From contig CM022670.1 of the NCBI GenBank assembly GCA_012295275.1, forward strand, positions 41,093,974-41,157,973: a stretch of 64,000 nucleotides of DNA, written 5' to 3'. Under the pieces are notes generated by a model. It did no database searches and had not been told where the DNA came from. It saw only the letters and a program-made list of their open reading frames with translations. The position numbers were made by a program, and so were the translations under genes. The stretch is from Chrysomallon squamiferum (Eukaryota; Mollusca; Gastropoda; Neomphalida; Peltospiridae). This document shows, piece by piece, positions 26,101 to 36,610 of this stretch. Numbering within the stretch: the stretch's first letter is position 1; each line of letters starts with the position of its first letter.

Positions 26101-27450
26101 ACTTGTGTGGTGGTTTAAAAAATCATTTTAATTTTATTCTTTAAATTCTTAAACCATCTCTGGACTTCTCTCAACTTTGTTAACTTCATTTTTATTTCTG
26201 TTTTCACTTCTTCTTCTTGTATAACTTCGAACTCATTCTGATGTTTATATACAAGTTTGTTTGTTTCCATTAAAAAAGAGAAAAAACAGAAAACTGAAAT
26301 ACTGTTGTCCCTCACTTGATAATTTTTTATAGCACTGTTTACAAAAGATATTAGTTTAGTAATTTTATTTATTATTACTGGGTTTTTTAACAAGCAGATC
26401 TGAAGGTCGAGTTAGACGAGTGAGACGTAAAAAGCAAACAAAAACACAAACTCATGAAGAATACAGAGATTCACAGGAACCAGCAACATGTAAGAATGCA
26501 GTCAGCTACAGCAACCTGCTTTTAATTTGTAGACAATATTAGTTACTTTTAATTTTGATAACTACATGTAAGAATAAAGCATCCTTTTTTAATTTGTAGA
26601 CAGTATTAGTTACTGTCATTCATATTTTGATAACAACCATCAAGAATTCAATAATATTAGTAATCTGTTTTCTGTTTATAATTTGTAAACAGTATTTTCT
26701 ATTGTTTATTTTTTGTATATAATACTTATCCATTACCACTAAATTTATAAGTAAAATTGTACCATCCACTATCACCTGTTTTCATTCAAATGATATAGTA
26801 ACCCCTTTATATCCTGTTAATCTTTTCTTAGTATCTGATAAAAATAACATCATAATTAATTTAAAAATTCTATGATATATATTTGTGTATGCATGTGCTG
26901 TTGACCCTCAAGTTCACAGACCTTAATTTTTTATTTCCATAAAACAAAATAAAACTGAAAATGTCTAAAAATCACAAAATTTAAAGATACTGGCATTTCC
27001 ACTTCGAACCTTATCTCAAGGTAGAATTAAGTCATTTTGATAAAGACAATTCCTTCTCAAATCACTTTCCACCAAGATAAGAGTAAGTTTTACAATGAAC
27101 CCATAGCCATCCTCACCCAACCTAGCTTACATTTTTCTGCTAAACATTTGTCTGTATATTATTCTTACATTATTATGTTACTGTATTATGTAGCTGTTAT
27201 GTGTACTAAAGTTTAATATGTTAATGTTTACATTTGCAATTTCCCAGACTTTTGCATTTACAGGACTGCTGCTCCCCCTATTAGTCCATGAAAACAAGGG
27301 TCAGTAGTATATAAATATATTTTGTTTATTTATTTGTAGTTGATTTTTTTCTTCTTCTTCTTTTCTTTTCTTTTTTATTTTATTTTCTTTTATTATTTTT
27401 TTTTTTTTTTTTTTGCAGACTTCCCACATTTTGATATATCTACTGTATAG
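11361..27450 (+). CDS. Channel unit A: ankyrin-repeat TRP-like cation channel, complete (22 coding exons, 921 aa)
   Basis: Exons: 11361-11485, 11983-12110, 14581-14858, 15098-15248, 15589-15756, 16000-16109, 16253-16340, 16936-16967, 17842-17933, 20224-20356, 21135-21212, 21890-22029, 22320-22495, 22831-22914, 23250-23395, 23606-23721, 24286-24487, 24730-24786, 24929-25199, 25825-25891, 26398-26489, 27419-27450. Every junction is GT-AG and in phase, giving 2766 nt without an internal stop. Order: charged N-terminus (Lys-rich, residues 6-15), ankyrin repeats (150-320), pre-S1 linker, six helices with a pore loop between S5 and S6 (398-676), then a cytosolic tail with poly-Gly, coiled coil and basic cluster. 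This is the architecture of TRP channels. The subfamily (TRPA, TRPV or other) cannot be settled by eye. It would act as a tetrameric cation channel in a membrane; ligand and cell type are unknown. Exon 8 is a 32-nt microexon. The TAG stop lies upstream of an ancestral tail (see 27451-28343). Confidence 0.86.
14581..16340 (+). other. Unit A exons 3-7: ankyrin-repeat domain
   Basis: Exons 3 to 7 encode residues 85-349. Ankyrin signatures are HGQTILHE (170-177), YGRTPLHVAA with the following LLIDNKA, and GRTPIHAAA with LLLKEQAPVD, making about five repeats between residues 150 and 320; the last ones are degenerate. Residues 85-150 are acidic, rich in Glu, Asp and Ser, with no known domain. Introns carry (CA)n at 16840-16875 (next intron), (TA)n before exon 6, and a 122-base tandem duplication in intron 7. 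ORFs starting at the ATG just before 14581 reflect intron bases before the acceptor, not a real start. Confidence 0.85.
16556..16800. repeat. Tandem duplication of about 122 bases in unit A intron 7
   Basis: Two imperfect copies, each beginning with ACAAAAACWGTTTTCTGACA and ending in an AAATYTCACT-RTYCAAACTT stretch, lie head to tail. Confidence 0.7.
16840..16875. repeat. (CA)n microsatellite
   Basis: About eighteen CA units in unit A intron 7, upstream of microexon 8. Confidence 0.95.
17842..23721 (+). other. Unit A exons 9-16: pre-S1 linker, six-helix channel core and pore
   Basis: Exon 9 gives the pre-S1 linker with the TRP-like IMWQKFG. Helices by hydropathy: S1 398-415, S2 430-450, S3 511-530 (begins FDWVCYF), S4 544-557 (LLWLRLM, with few charges), S5 567-594 (GPFIVMLG), pore region 595-643 and S6 655-676 (LCLNLFIALL). 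The pore loop carries MFSLFRLTLVDDYDYE (628-643), unlike the Gly-x-Gly-type filters of many TRPV channels and richly acidic. The turret holds an N-glycosylation sequon, Asn617-Val-Thr. The S4-S5 segment and S6 are the parts most conserved among copies. Introns hold only AT-rich DNA; the open frame within intron 11 (21644-21924) is not coding. Confidence 0.85.
24512..24600. repeat. Compound (AAT)n-(AGT)n microsatellite in unit A intron 17
   Basis: The same position in units B (about 36559-36610) and C (about 51567-51618) has (ATA)n runs of different length, so this is a shared, fast-changing repeat. Confidence 0.9.
24937..25005 (+). repeat. Coding GGT/GGA repeat giving the poly-Gly linker
   Basis: An imperfect GGT/GGA array inside exon 19 encodes a Gly-rich run of about 20 residues broken by single Ser residues. 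It is absent from units B and C, where a deletion removed it. Confidence 0.9.
25236..25640. repeat. 35-base minisatellite in unit A intron 19
   Basis: About eleven imperfect head-to-tail units based on TTACATTATAAATAGATAAC followed by AGATTGACTTATTT. Homologous arrays lie in unit B (36800-37215) and unit C (51790-52250) with different unit numbers. Confidence 0.88.
26484..26640. repeat. Tandem duplication spanning the exon 21 donor region
   Basis: A segment of about 78 bases, ACATGTAAGAAT through TTAATTTGTAGACARTATTA, is repeated once more or less completely and once partially. It thus duplicates the 5' splice-site sequence ACAT|GTAAGAAT at about 26564. Units B and C carry the same duplication. 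Confidence 0.75.
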
Positions 27451-28343
27451 CTTCCTTCCCAGATAACACCACAGGTATTATTTTTATATACTACATTATC
27501 TTCAGATAGAGAGAAAGACAAGTGGATTTTTGCTTAAATATCTAACAAATTAAGTTGAATTTCAAATTTAATTTTTTCTTCTATACATTTATGCACAGAA
27601 TGTGTTAATATTTAAGTGTTATATATCCAGATGAAATTTCTCTAATTGAGTATATCTACTGAAAACACTTTAACAGTATGACATTTTATATATTTAAGTA
27701 TGACATTTTGGTAAGTCACTTTATCTATAAAATGCAATTCCTCAGACCTGTGTTATTATTTTAAAAACTAAAATTTTCACAAGAATTATTGAACATTGTT
27801 ACTTCTATTTAATTTTTTAAATTCAAAGTCATGTTTTCCTGTTCAGTTAATGAATTAATGATATTTTGTCTAAGATATTTCTGAGACACCTGAGAAAAAA
27901 CATTTACCATGATGTTTTTATAATGAAATTGTTCTTCTTACTGTTTAAACTGCTTTTACTGATACTATTATCAGCACATATTTTTATCTTATAATATATT
28001 GTGGATTATTTGTTAGTATATTTGAAGAATATATTTGTAAATAACTCAGTACTGAGTATATATTACAGAGTTGTGTTAAATGTTATATCATTAATGTAAA
28101 AATAATTACATTTAAGATTACTTGTAAGTTATTCATTATAGTGTATGTAATTAAAGAAAAGATTTCTGCTCAGTAAATTTCAAATTAGACCTGAATACAA
28201 ATATTACCAGTAATTAACTGATATTAAAAAAAAAATATATATATATATATAATAAAGTAATAATGTTTACTGCAGTAATATAAATATGTGTCACTTTTTT
28301 TTATCTACAGCCACTAGATCATCAAGACACAACTGAGTGTTAA
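27451..28343 (+). other. Ancestral C-terminal tail of unit A lying behind the TAG stop
   Basis: After TAG (27448-27450) the same frame stays open to the donor at 27474/27475 (LPSQITPQ) and joins in phase 0 to 28311-28343, encoding PLDHQDTTEC and TAA. Unit B uses these two exons (37653-37699, 38562-38594) to end in HIDTTEC. Unit A therefore has a nonsense codon 18 codons before the ancestral stop, with a 9-base in-frame insertion next to it. Whether it is read through is unknown. Confidence 0.7.
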
Positions 28344-29431
28344 AAACTGATTTTTAAAGGTGAAAATTACCATGAGTTATACCTGTGATCAACAAACATA
28401 TCTAAAAGGATACAATACTACATTTGAATGTGACTTATTATTTATTGCATTACAATATGTCCCAATTAATTTTTATAACTTTTCGTAAAAAAAAGAATTA
28501 TATTTAAGAACATTTTCTTAATATATATCATATATATATATATTTTATTTTTATTTTTATTTTTTTTCTGTGATGCACTGTGTTTTTAATGTGTAATTAT
28601 ATGCTCTGTTTAATATTTATGCTGTTAATAGAAAAAATTTGTTTATAATGATACTGTTGGTATGAAATAAAATTAATAATTTCTGGCCAATTTATGTTTA
28701 GAAAAATCTCTCTCAAATGAATACCAAAACTAATCAAAGAGTGTAATCTGTGGACAAGGAATTGATTAGGGTTGAAGTATGTCATATGATGGCCAAAGCT
28801 AATATTTCTCCAAGCTGACCTGTCCAACGATGTCATAATCCTGTGATAATAATGAAAGATTCAGTTACAAAAGGGATTAGAATCCATTTTTACTTATGGA
28901 CTGACTAATAATAATTAACCATTACTTCGACCTCATTATTTCTAAAATCAATGACATCCAACAGTAAAGAACCAATGACTTGTTAAGATAGAGCAAAAGT
29001 ACTTACATCATTTTCAGTTTTGCTTTTTGTTGTTGTTTAAAAAGTGATAAATTTTATGTAAATTATTTTGTAGATAAGCTCTTCAAATAAATCTTGCTGT
29101 AATAATGGCTCAAACTAAATGTATTCATCTGCTTGTTTCATCTTCTTGTTAATCTGTGACAGACTGTCCCAAATAGAGTTTTGGAGGTGTTTATACTTAA
29201 TTTTAGTGAATGAATATATGAACCTTTTACACCTTTCTTATTGATTAATGTTTATGTCCAACTATAAAGAAATGAAGAGGTATGTCTAAAAGATTTTCTC
29301 GTGATTTATAGCTTCATTAATCACTATTTTTTGCATATTATTTTTTTTATGTACAAAATACACAATATATTTTCATGTTCTGTGAAGCAAAGTTGAATTT
29401 AGACATTGAGAGTTCAGTTTTATTGCTGAAT
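28344..29431. other. 3' flank of unit A
   Basis: AT-rich; probably the 3' UTR and beyond. AATAAA motifs occur at 28666-28671 and again near 29088. It is homologous to 38595-39580 and 53632-54596 downstream of units B and C. No gene seen. Confidence 0.5.
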
Positions 29432-30107
29432 TCTGTTTGTCTTGCATTAACAGAGAATAAGACTCAAACCAACTGAAATATGGAGATATCTCTTCAGCTT
29501 TAAGTTGTAGCTTTTAAATAAATGAATAAATGTTTGGTCTGAATGGCTCTTAAGACATTTAAGTATGGATAAGGTGTTTGAGATATGTTTATTATTATTA
29601 TTATTATTATGACTGTCTGAGAGAAATTCTGCAGATACTGTTCTTGAACTAAGTCTGGTAGCAAGTTTTCATTTGTGTCAAGATCCAAAATAATCCCAAA
29701 GACATCAAGAATATTTATCGTAATTTGTCATTTCCTGTAAGAAATTGTTGTTTTATCACTGCTTTTATTTAATGGTATGTTCAATATTGCAATTTAATTT
29801 TGTTATTAATTTATTTGTATTTTTATCAAATTTTATTTTTTGTAAATATGTTTTGATACAAATTTTTATAATATAATAAAATATGTAGAGTATATACATT
29901 TATTTTATAATTATATGAACTATCAGATTTTTAAATTTATGTGATGCATAACCTTAGCCTATGACTGTTAATGCATTTATTTCATATGTGCATATCTTGT
30001 ATGTTCTTAAATTGTACAACTTAAAGCTACAATTTAAAGCAGAAGAGGTATCTCCATATATCAGACGGTTTGAGTTTTATTCTCTGTTAATGCAAAACAA
30101 ACAAAAT
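29432..30107. mobile_element. Foldback/MITE-like element, unit 1 copy
   Basis: Inverted ends of about 80 bases: left TTGCATTAACAGAGAATAAG, and its near-exact reverse complement at 30060-30100. Similarity continues inward through ATATGGAGATAYCTCTTC and AGCTTTAAGTTGTA. The internal part of about 500 bases is AT-rich with no transposase. Copies at the same place follow units B and C. Boundaries are approximate, and no target-site duplication was identified. Confidence 0.72.
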
Positions 30108-30147
30108 AGCTGGGTGTAACTGTCATTTGATATAAATATGCGTGTGT

Positions 30148-30156
<9 letters not shown>

Positions 30157-30184
<28 letters not shown>
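30157..30184. repeat. (CA)n microsatellite
   Basis: A short CA run just outside the foldback element. Interrupted versions occur at the matching positions near 40700 and 56140. Confidence 0.9.
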
Positions 30185-30643
30185 TGAACAAAATACTACT
30201 AAAATCATTTTATATTTGTTTTTTACTAGATTTTATTATTTTAAATTAAATTAATCCATTGGTTCTAATGAAAGTTTTATTTATATGTCAATTTTCAATG
30301 AAAGAAATAATTGGTTTGCAGTTTGTTTGATTAATTATGACATTGCTTGAGTGTTTTCTTCTCTTTTTTTAATGATTTACTTAGTTTCCTTTAAAAACTT
30401 GGATTATTTTATTTTATATTTAAATATTTCAGTCTAATGTACCAATTACTTACCTCCATAACCTAGAGAATGACAAGTTTGAGAAATATTTTTGATACTG
30501 GTTTAAATCTGTGTCTGACATGTATACAAGAGCTAATAGCATGATTAAAAATGATTGAAAATCATGTTTTGTTATTGATATTCAGTTCTTATTTACTTTG
30601 TATGACCACTAACCTAAAAACAACAAAAGACAAAATATATATA

Positions 30644-30914
30644 CATTGGTACCTTGACTTACGAGGTTAATTCGCCCCGTGACCGAGCTCGTAACTCAAT
30701 GTGCTCGTATATCAAATCAGTTATTCCAACTGAAATTAATTGAAATACCATTAATCCGTTCCAGCCCCCCAAAAACCCAATTTCTTTCTTCTTTTTCTTT
30801 TTTTTAACTAGTTTTTAAATAAGAAAAATGTATTTATAAATGAGAAATATTGTATAAAAACAAAATAAAAAATAAAACTCGTAGGTTGGCGCACTCGTTA
30901 GTCGAGTAGCACTG
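30644..30914. mobile_element. Internally deleted Tigger element, unit 1 copy (271 bases)
   Basis: The left end CATTGGTACCTTGACTTACG is followed by the family's long subterminal sequence. The right end reads, on the minus strand, CAGTGCTACTCGACTAACGA. The flanks match those of the 690-700-base copies at 41194 and 56621, so this is the same insertion with its transposase part deleted. Confidence 0.8.
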
Positions 30915-32818
30915 TGTTGGTATGTGTCAGAAATATTAATTGAATGGAATGTTTCGAAATAACTAGAAAGTGAAACTTGTCAAAATGATAAAATGAAGCC
31001 ATTTTGCCTCTTTCTCAAATAAAGAAAACACAAAACAATAACAACAACATCGATAATAATAATGAAAAAATAATAATAAAAATACTGAAAAAAAAAGTAA
31101 AATTATTTTAAAAGTAAACTCAGTTTGCCATAACTAACTTTTTGTTTTCATCACAAAAATTGGCAACAAATATTTTTGACAGTCTGCCTGGATTTTCTTT
31201 TCATGCAAGCTGGTAAAATATATGACTTACTGAAACAATCTGAAATTCCATACAAGCCTATCAATTTTTATTTTATTTTGAAACAAACATCTTTGAGCGT
31301 AAAAAAACCCATAACAACAAAAAAAACACAAAAAAAAAACCCATAATTGGATAATTTATGCAACTGTTTCTATAAAAAAAAAAATAAAAAATAAAATAAA
31401 ATAATAAAAAAATTGTGACATTAAATTCACACAAAATCTAATTCTGCATCTGTTATCATCAAGTATCCTCGTGTTTTTGGTTTTGACGCAGATAAGTAAC
31501 AATCTCGCGTTGTGCAGAAATAACGATGTTTTTCTTGTTATTGACGGAGACTGAACGTAATATATATACTTGATTAAAATATAAACATTAAATTCAATAT
31601 ACATGAGAGGGACTGAACTAAAAACACAATCTAAAGATACATAAACACCATTAACGTGTCTGAGGATTACTTCTTGTTTACACGTAAATTACTTGGGAAA
31701 TTCTTCCAAGACACGTGGGACATTAAAATATATTAAACACTGTCACTGGTGCTTTCTTAAGGAACCCAGGATAGTAATGGTCTGCCAGTATTGGTCAGGG
31801 GTATGAAATGTTATCTGTGTGACTGTGGTGAAAGAGAGTGCAAGAGAAGAGAGAATATCTGGCAAGGAAGAAAGACGTTTTAGCCAATTCTCTGCATATA
31901 ATTACTATACTTTTATCAGGATATATTGTTATTTTATATCATGGTGTATAAATGGGCACAGGAAATAAAAATATAATCGAAATCGAACTTGTGTAGTTTT
32001 TGTGTGAGGGTGCTGTACGCACAAAGCCACATATATATTGCGAGTTTTTGTTTGTTTCTCGTTAGTATGTGTAATACTTTAATGCGGTATGGGTTTTAAC
32101 GCAGAACATGCGAGTTCCATAAAAACAAACTGATGTGGTCGTGGTCTAATTGTTTAATCGTGTTTTGACTTTAAGCAGACGACCATAATTGTATAATTTA
32201 TGCAATTTATGCAATTTATACAGTTTATACAGTTTATAAAAAACAAAACAAATGTGTGACATGAAATTCACAGAAAATCTAATTCTTCATCCGATATCAG
32301 TCAAGTATCCTTGTGGTTTCGGTTTTGACGCAGACAAGCAACAATCTCGCGTTGTGCAGAAATAACGATGCATTTCTTGTTATTACTGACTGAGACTGAA
32401 TGTAATATGTATACTTGATTAAAATATAAACATTAAATTCAATATACATTGAGAGTTTTCGTTTGTTTCTAGTTAGTATGTGTAATACTTTAACATTCTT
32501 ACCTTTTTAATGTGGTATGGGTTTTAACGCAGAACATGTGTGTTCCATTAAAAACAGAATGGTGTGGTCGTGGTCTAATTGTTTAATCGTGTTCTATCAG
32601 CAGACGGCAGTGTTTTGTGCAGTTTGTGGGTGTAATTCATTGTGAAACTTCGGAGATACGGGGTTGTTTATGCATGGCGAAAAATTGCCTTATGAAAAAC
32701 AGTACTTTTAGCTATATGGTTATGTTAATTGTTTAATCTTATCGCAAACATGCGAATAGGAAGCATTGCTTTATTTAGTAGATGGAAAAAAAAATTAAAG
32801 GCCAATAAAATTTAAAAA
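30915..32818. other. Intergenic between units A and B, with composite R1/R2 repeats
   Basis: No gene seen. Two repeated blocks occur. R1 is about 145 bases (31455-31602 and 32292-32447), with core GACGCAGATAAGTAACAATC. R2 is about 150 bases (32037-32187 and 32448-32603), with core TTAGTATGTGTAATACTTTA. The order before unit B is R1, spacer, R2, R1, R2. Before unit D it is R2, R1, R2 (57995-58488). They may carry regulatory sites but nothing recognisable was found. Confidence 0.6.
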
Positions 32819-32976
32819 GTGCTACATTTTAAACTGCATTTGTTTATTTGTAAGCAGGTGCTCGTTGTTATTGGTAACCAATGTGTCCAAAATGGCGTCT
32901 GCTTTCACTGTGTTTCACGTCTGCCTGTAAACTAAAGTAATGCTGATGAAGATAGACCTGTAAAATATAAAACCAG
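32819..32976 (+). promoter_or_regulatory. Promoter and 5' noncoding exon of unit B
   Basis: It matches the unit A block: ATTGGTAACCAAT at 32870-32882, CCAAAATGGCG at 32887-32897, and upstream ORF MASAFTVFHVCL at 32892-32930. The donor is CCAG|GTTAG at 32976/32977 and the acceptor CACTGTAG ends at 33171, eight bases before the coding ATG. About 150 bases of the leader intron present in A and D are missing here. Confidence 0.5.
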
Positions 32977-33178
32977 GTTAGCTTTCTTATATATCGCTTC
33001 AATTACATTATTCACTACAAACCATCACGTTGTAAAATATTCTAAAATAGTTTTAATTTCGCTCCTGAATGTAAAGAGCCGTTGCTAAGAATACAAACCA
33101 AATGTTCAGGCATGTGTGAGTTATCAATACTGAAGCACACTTTTAAATTTTATATTTTATTTTCACTGTAGAGTGAAA

Positions 33179-35558
33179 ATGGCTGAAATAGACAATAAAA
33201 AGAAGATAAAGAAAAGATCTAAAATATCACCTATCGAGGAAGTCAGTAACACAAGAGGAAAAGAAAATAAAGAATTTGCTTTGGATAATCTCAATCATGT
33301 TGGGTGAGAAACATGTATTAACTAAAATATGAAATAAGCAATATGACGATAATGTCTGTTGTATTAGAAAGAAAGACAATTGTTTTGACTTGGTTTTTGT
33401 TTTTGAGCTACCATCAATGAAATTAGAAAGTTCCAACAAATTATTTTAAATTACCTTTATTTTTATTTTCTTCATTATAATATTATATATGATTAATCAT
33501 TTTTTATTAATTAATTTATTTATTTGTTATTTTTACAAATACATGAAAGAAATTTCTTTTATTAAATGACAGGTACATTTACTACAGTTTACAACATTCA
33601 CTGGTAACAGATTGTTTTCTTTCACATCCCTTTTTATTTATTTTTGTAAAGCAAATAACCAAAATTCTTCCCCAAACAACAAAGATCATAAACTTAAGAA
33701 CAAATCTGAATCACAAAATTATTCTAGCAGTTTTATTTCAGTTTTCTTTCATTCACATTATTTTGGCAGTGATTTCAAAGATGTTATTAATGTCAGACAG
33801 NNNNNNNNNNNNNNNNNNNNNNNNNNNNNNNNNNNNNNNNNNNNNNNNNNNNNNNNNNNNNNNNNNNNNNNNNNNNNNNNNNNNNNNNNNNNNNNNNNNN
33901 NNNNNNNNNNNNNNNNNNNNNNNNNNNNNNNNNNNNNNNNNNNNNNNNNNNNNNNNNNNNNNNNNNNNNNNNNNNNNNNNNNNNNNNNNNNNNNNNNNNN
34001 TTGTTTCTGTTTGAAGATGAGTGGAAATCACAATTTATCTGTGCAAAATTTCTGACTTCAAGAAGTAGGTACATACAACAGAGTTGTTTGTTTAAAAACA
34101 TGTATTTTCTAAGAATATGTTTTGATGTTGTTTACTTCTTGTTTAATGTTTTGTTTTGTTTCTTCTTATTTACTTATTTTTGTTTATTTTTTTATTTTTA
34201 AATAATGGTTTGGTGTTTTTTAGGAATATGTTTGACTGGGTGTGTTACTTTTTGTTGTTGACGTCATTCATCACTCACCTGGTTGACATTGGTTCCCACA
34301 CAAACAAAATTGCGCGTGTACACGTCTCTGTGATGAGTGTTACAATAATTCTACTCTGGCTGAGGCTAATGAAACATGCTAGAGCATTTCCAGTTTTTGG
34401 TATTTAAAAAAATAATATTTTTGTTTGTCGTTATGCAGTTTTAATTTATAAGAAATTTATACTGCATACACTTTATATTTAGTTAATAATATGTTGATAT
34501 TTGAAAGCATGAAGAATAGTTGGGTATAATATGAACAAGTGAAAAAGAAATAGCTAAGTAACTAAATAATTACTATGAATCAAAACAGAATGTGAAATAA
34601 ATATTTAAATAGTTTTTTAAAAATAAAAGAAAGAAAGAAATTGTGAAATTTTTATCAGACTATTTATTATGAATGTGCTGTTGCTGTTGTTTGTGGTGAT
34701 GTTGTGTTTACTTGATATACTTTCTAACAGGACCTTTCATTGTGATGCTGGGACACATGATGGGAGACATGGTGAGGTTTGCATTTCTCTACTGTGAGTT
34801 CTACATTCCATACGGTGAGTAACTTATTCTTTACATAGTTATTACATGTGTTTATTTCTGCATTCAGAAAGGTCAAAAATGTGAAAAATTCAATCATGTT
34901 TTCTTTCATGACAGTGAAAGCAACACGTTCTCCGATTTTTGTCCAAATTTTCCATAACGATTTGTGCCTCATTTCTTCAGATGCATGCACATACTGTTAA
35001 TATTTAACAATTTTATCAGAATTTGTTTTAGTTATATATATATGTAAAGAAAAAAGAAAAAAGATTTATATATATATGTTTTTGTTTTTTATATATATAT
35101 ATGTATATAAAGAAAAAAGAAAAAAGATTTTTCCCTGAGTTGAATCAAATTCATGAGTATTTTCCAGTTTGTGCCTTTTGGATGTTGTTTGGTGGGGAGA
35201 AAAAACCAGACTCAGGGGAAGGTCCATTGATCAGTGTGACCTGGTTTAATAGCATCGATCAGGTCATGTTTAGTCTGTTCAGGCTGACCCTAGTTGATGA
35301 CTATGATTATGAGGTTAGTTAAAACCACTATGTATTTATAATAATATTAGAAAAGATGAAGTACATCCATACTTAAAGATATTTTACATATTAACTTTGA
35401 TATTTTTACTCTCTCAGTCTTTTTAATTTTTATTAATTTCAGTATTTATTTATATGTATCCATTAAAAAAACTGTATTTTTCTTAGTTGTAATACTTAAA
35501 AATATATTTTAATTTTTTTATTTTTTATTTTTTGACACTATTATATATATGTATATAT

Positions 35559-35593
<35 letters not shown>

Positions 35594-36556
35594 TCAAAAA
35601 TTAATTTTCAGACAATGAAACAAGTTGATTCTGTCATGGCCGATATTCTTATTGGAACCTGGTTGGCACTGTCAGCCATATTGTGCCTTAATCTCTTCAT
35701 AGCACTGTTGTCAAACACCTTTCAGCGGTAGGTTTTTGTTTGGCCTTGATCTGGTAACAGCTGAGTATGTTTGAGTGTGCTGTTTAAAGCCATATACTGG
35801 TGTGTTATTTTTATGTGTGTAAAATATTAATTATTTTGTTAAATTTATACAGTTACAGATGCAACAGTTTAAATATAGGACATAATGTTACAGTTACACC
35901 TTGTTATGAAGAAATCATTTAAAATAGTTATCATTTTATTTTTAAGTCTGCTTGAGGATTTATTAACAGTATTTGGAAGTAACTCAAATTGATTTTGTTT
36001 GATGTTTTATTGGTAAGAATAAATCTTTATTTAAAGATTATATTTAATGTTGATGATTATATTTTGAATTATTAAAAAGAAATTCACCAGTGCAATAGTT
36101 AATCTTTTTTCAACAAAATATGTTTTATATATAAGTATATCACAACTTGAATATACAAGAATTAGAATGTTGACTGGATTTAATGTTGATTGGATCTAAT
36201 ATCTAAACATAGTATGATTGATTCTGCAGTCTAATGATCCTCGGTCCATTGATATATATAGAGCTACAGCTCAGATAAATATAGTTTCCCTTATCTTATA
36301 CTAATTAAGATATTTGTTATTTTCCTGCACAGAGTTTATGACAATGCTCAGGAACATGCTCTCATGCAGAAAGCTATCACAATTTTAAATATCTGGGACA
36401 GAATGTCAAAGGAACGACGTCACAAATTTCTTAAATATGTGCACAGTGAATGCAACCCCAAACGAGATCCATACGATGATGATGTGACAACTAGTGGAGA
36501 GGGGAATCTTAAAAAATACACCATCCAAATGAAGGTACAGGTTTTGAAATATTTGT

Positions 36557-36610
<54 letters not shown>

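Larger units (their letters stand above)
24286..27450 (+). other. Unit A exons 17-22: cytosolic C-terminal tail
   Basis: Residues 682-749 form a conserved post-S6 segment (RVYDNAQ, then a basic and Cys-containing stretch ending in an acidic DPYDDD). Residues 750-768 are a short helix exon. Residues 769-858 start with a Gly/Ser run (772-793) and continue into a predicted coiled coil (FKKEINVLHIGIKDLQDRQ and on to LLQQLSQSILEL). Residues 859-911 are charged, with the basic cluster RVRRVRRKK. The last exon gives a C-terminus of FDISTV before TAG. Confidence 0.8.

Noticed and set aside
26115-26393. 92-codon minus-strand frame in unit A intron 20
   Set aside because: Lys/Ile-rich AT intron sequence, not conserved in units B or C, without splice context.
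27262-27300. Possible alternative exon after TTTACAG with GACTGCTGCTCC
   Set aside because: Joined to exon 21 in phase it makes an immediate TGA. The 27419 exon matches the unit B tail and is preferred.
11361-27450. Assignment of the channels to TRPV or TRPA
   Set aside because: Ankyrins plus six helices fit several TRP families. The filter and post-S6 sequences match neither TRPV nor TRPA signatures that I can recall with certainty, so no gene symbol is given.
33612-34101. Four open frames across the N gap
   Set aside because: They read through unknown bases and are meaningless.
34001-34407. Two membrane-like frames after the gap (also 48970-49376)
   Set aside because: The first is intron 12 in a chance frame. 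The second overlaps exon 13, which is annotated from its splice acceptor.
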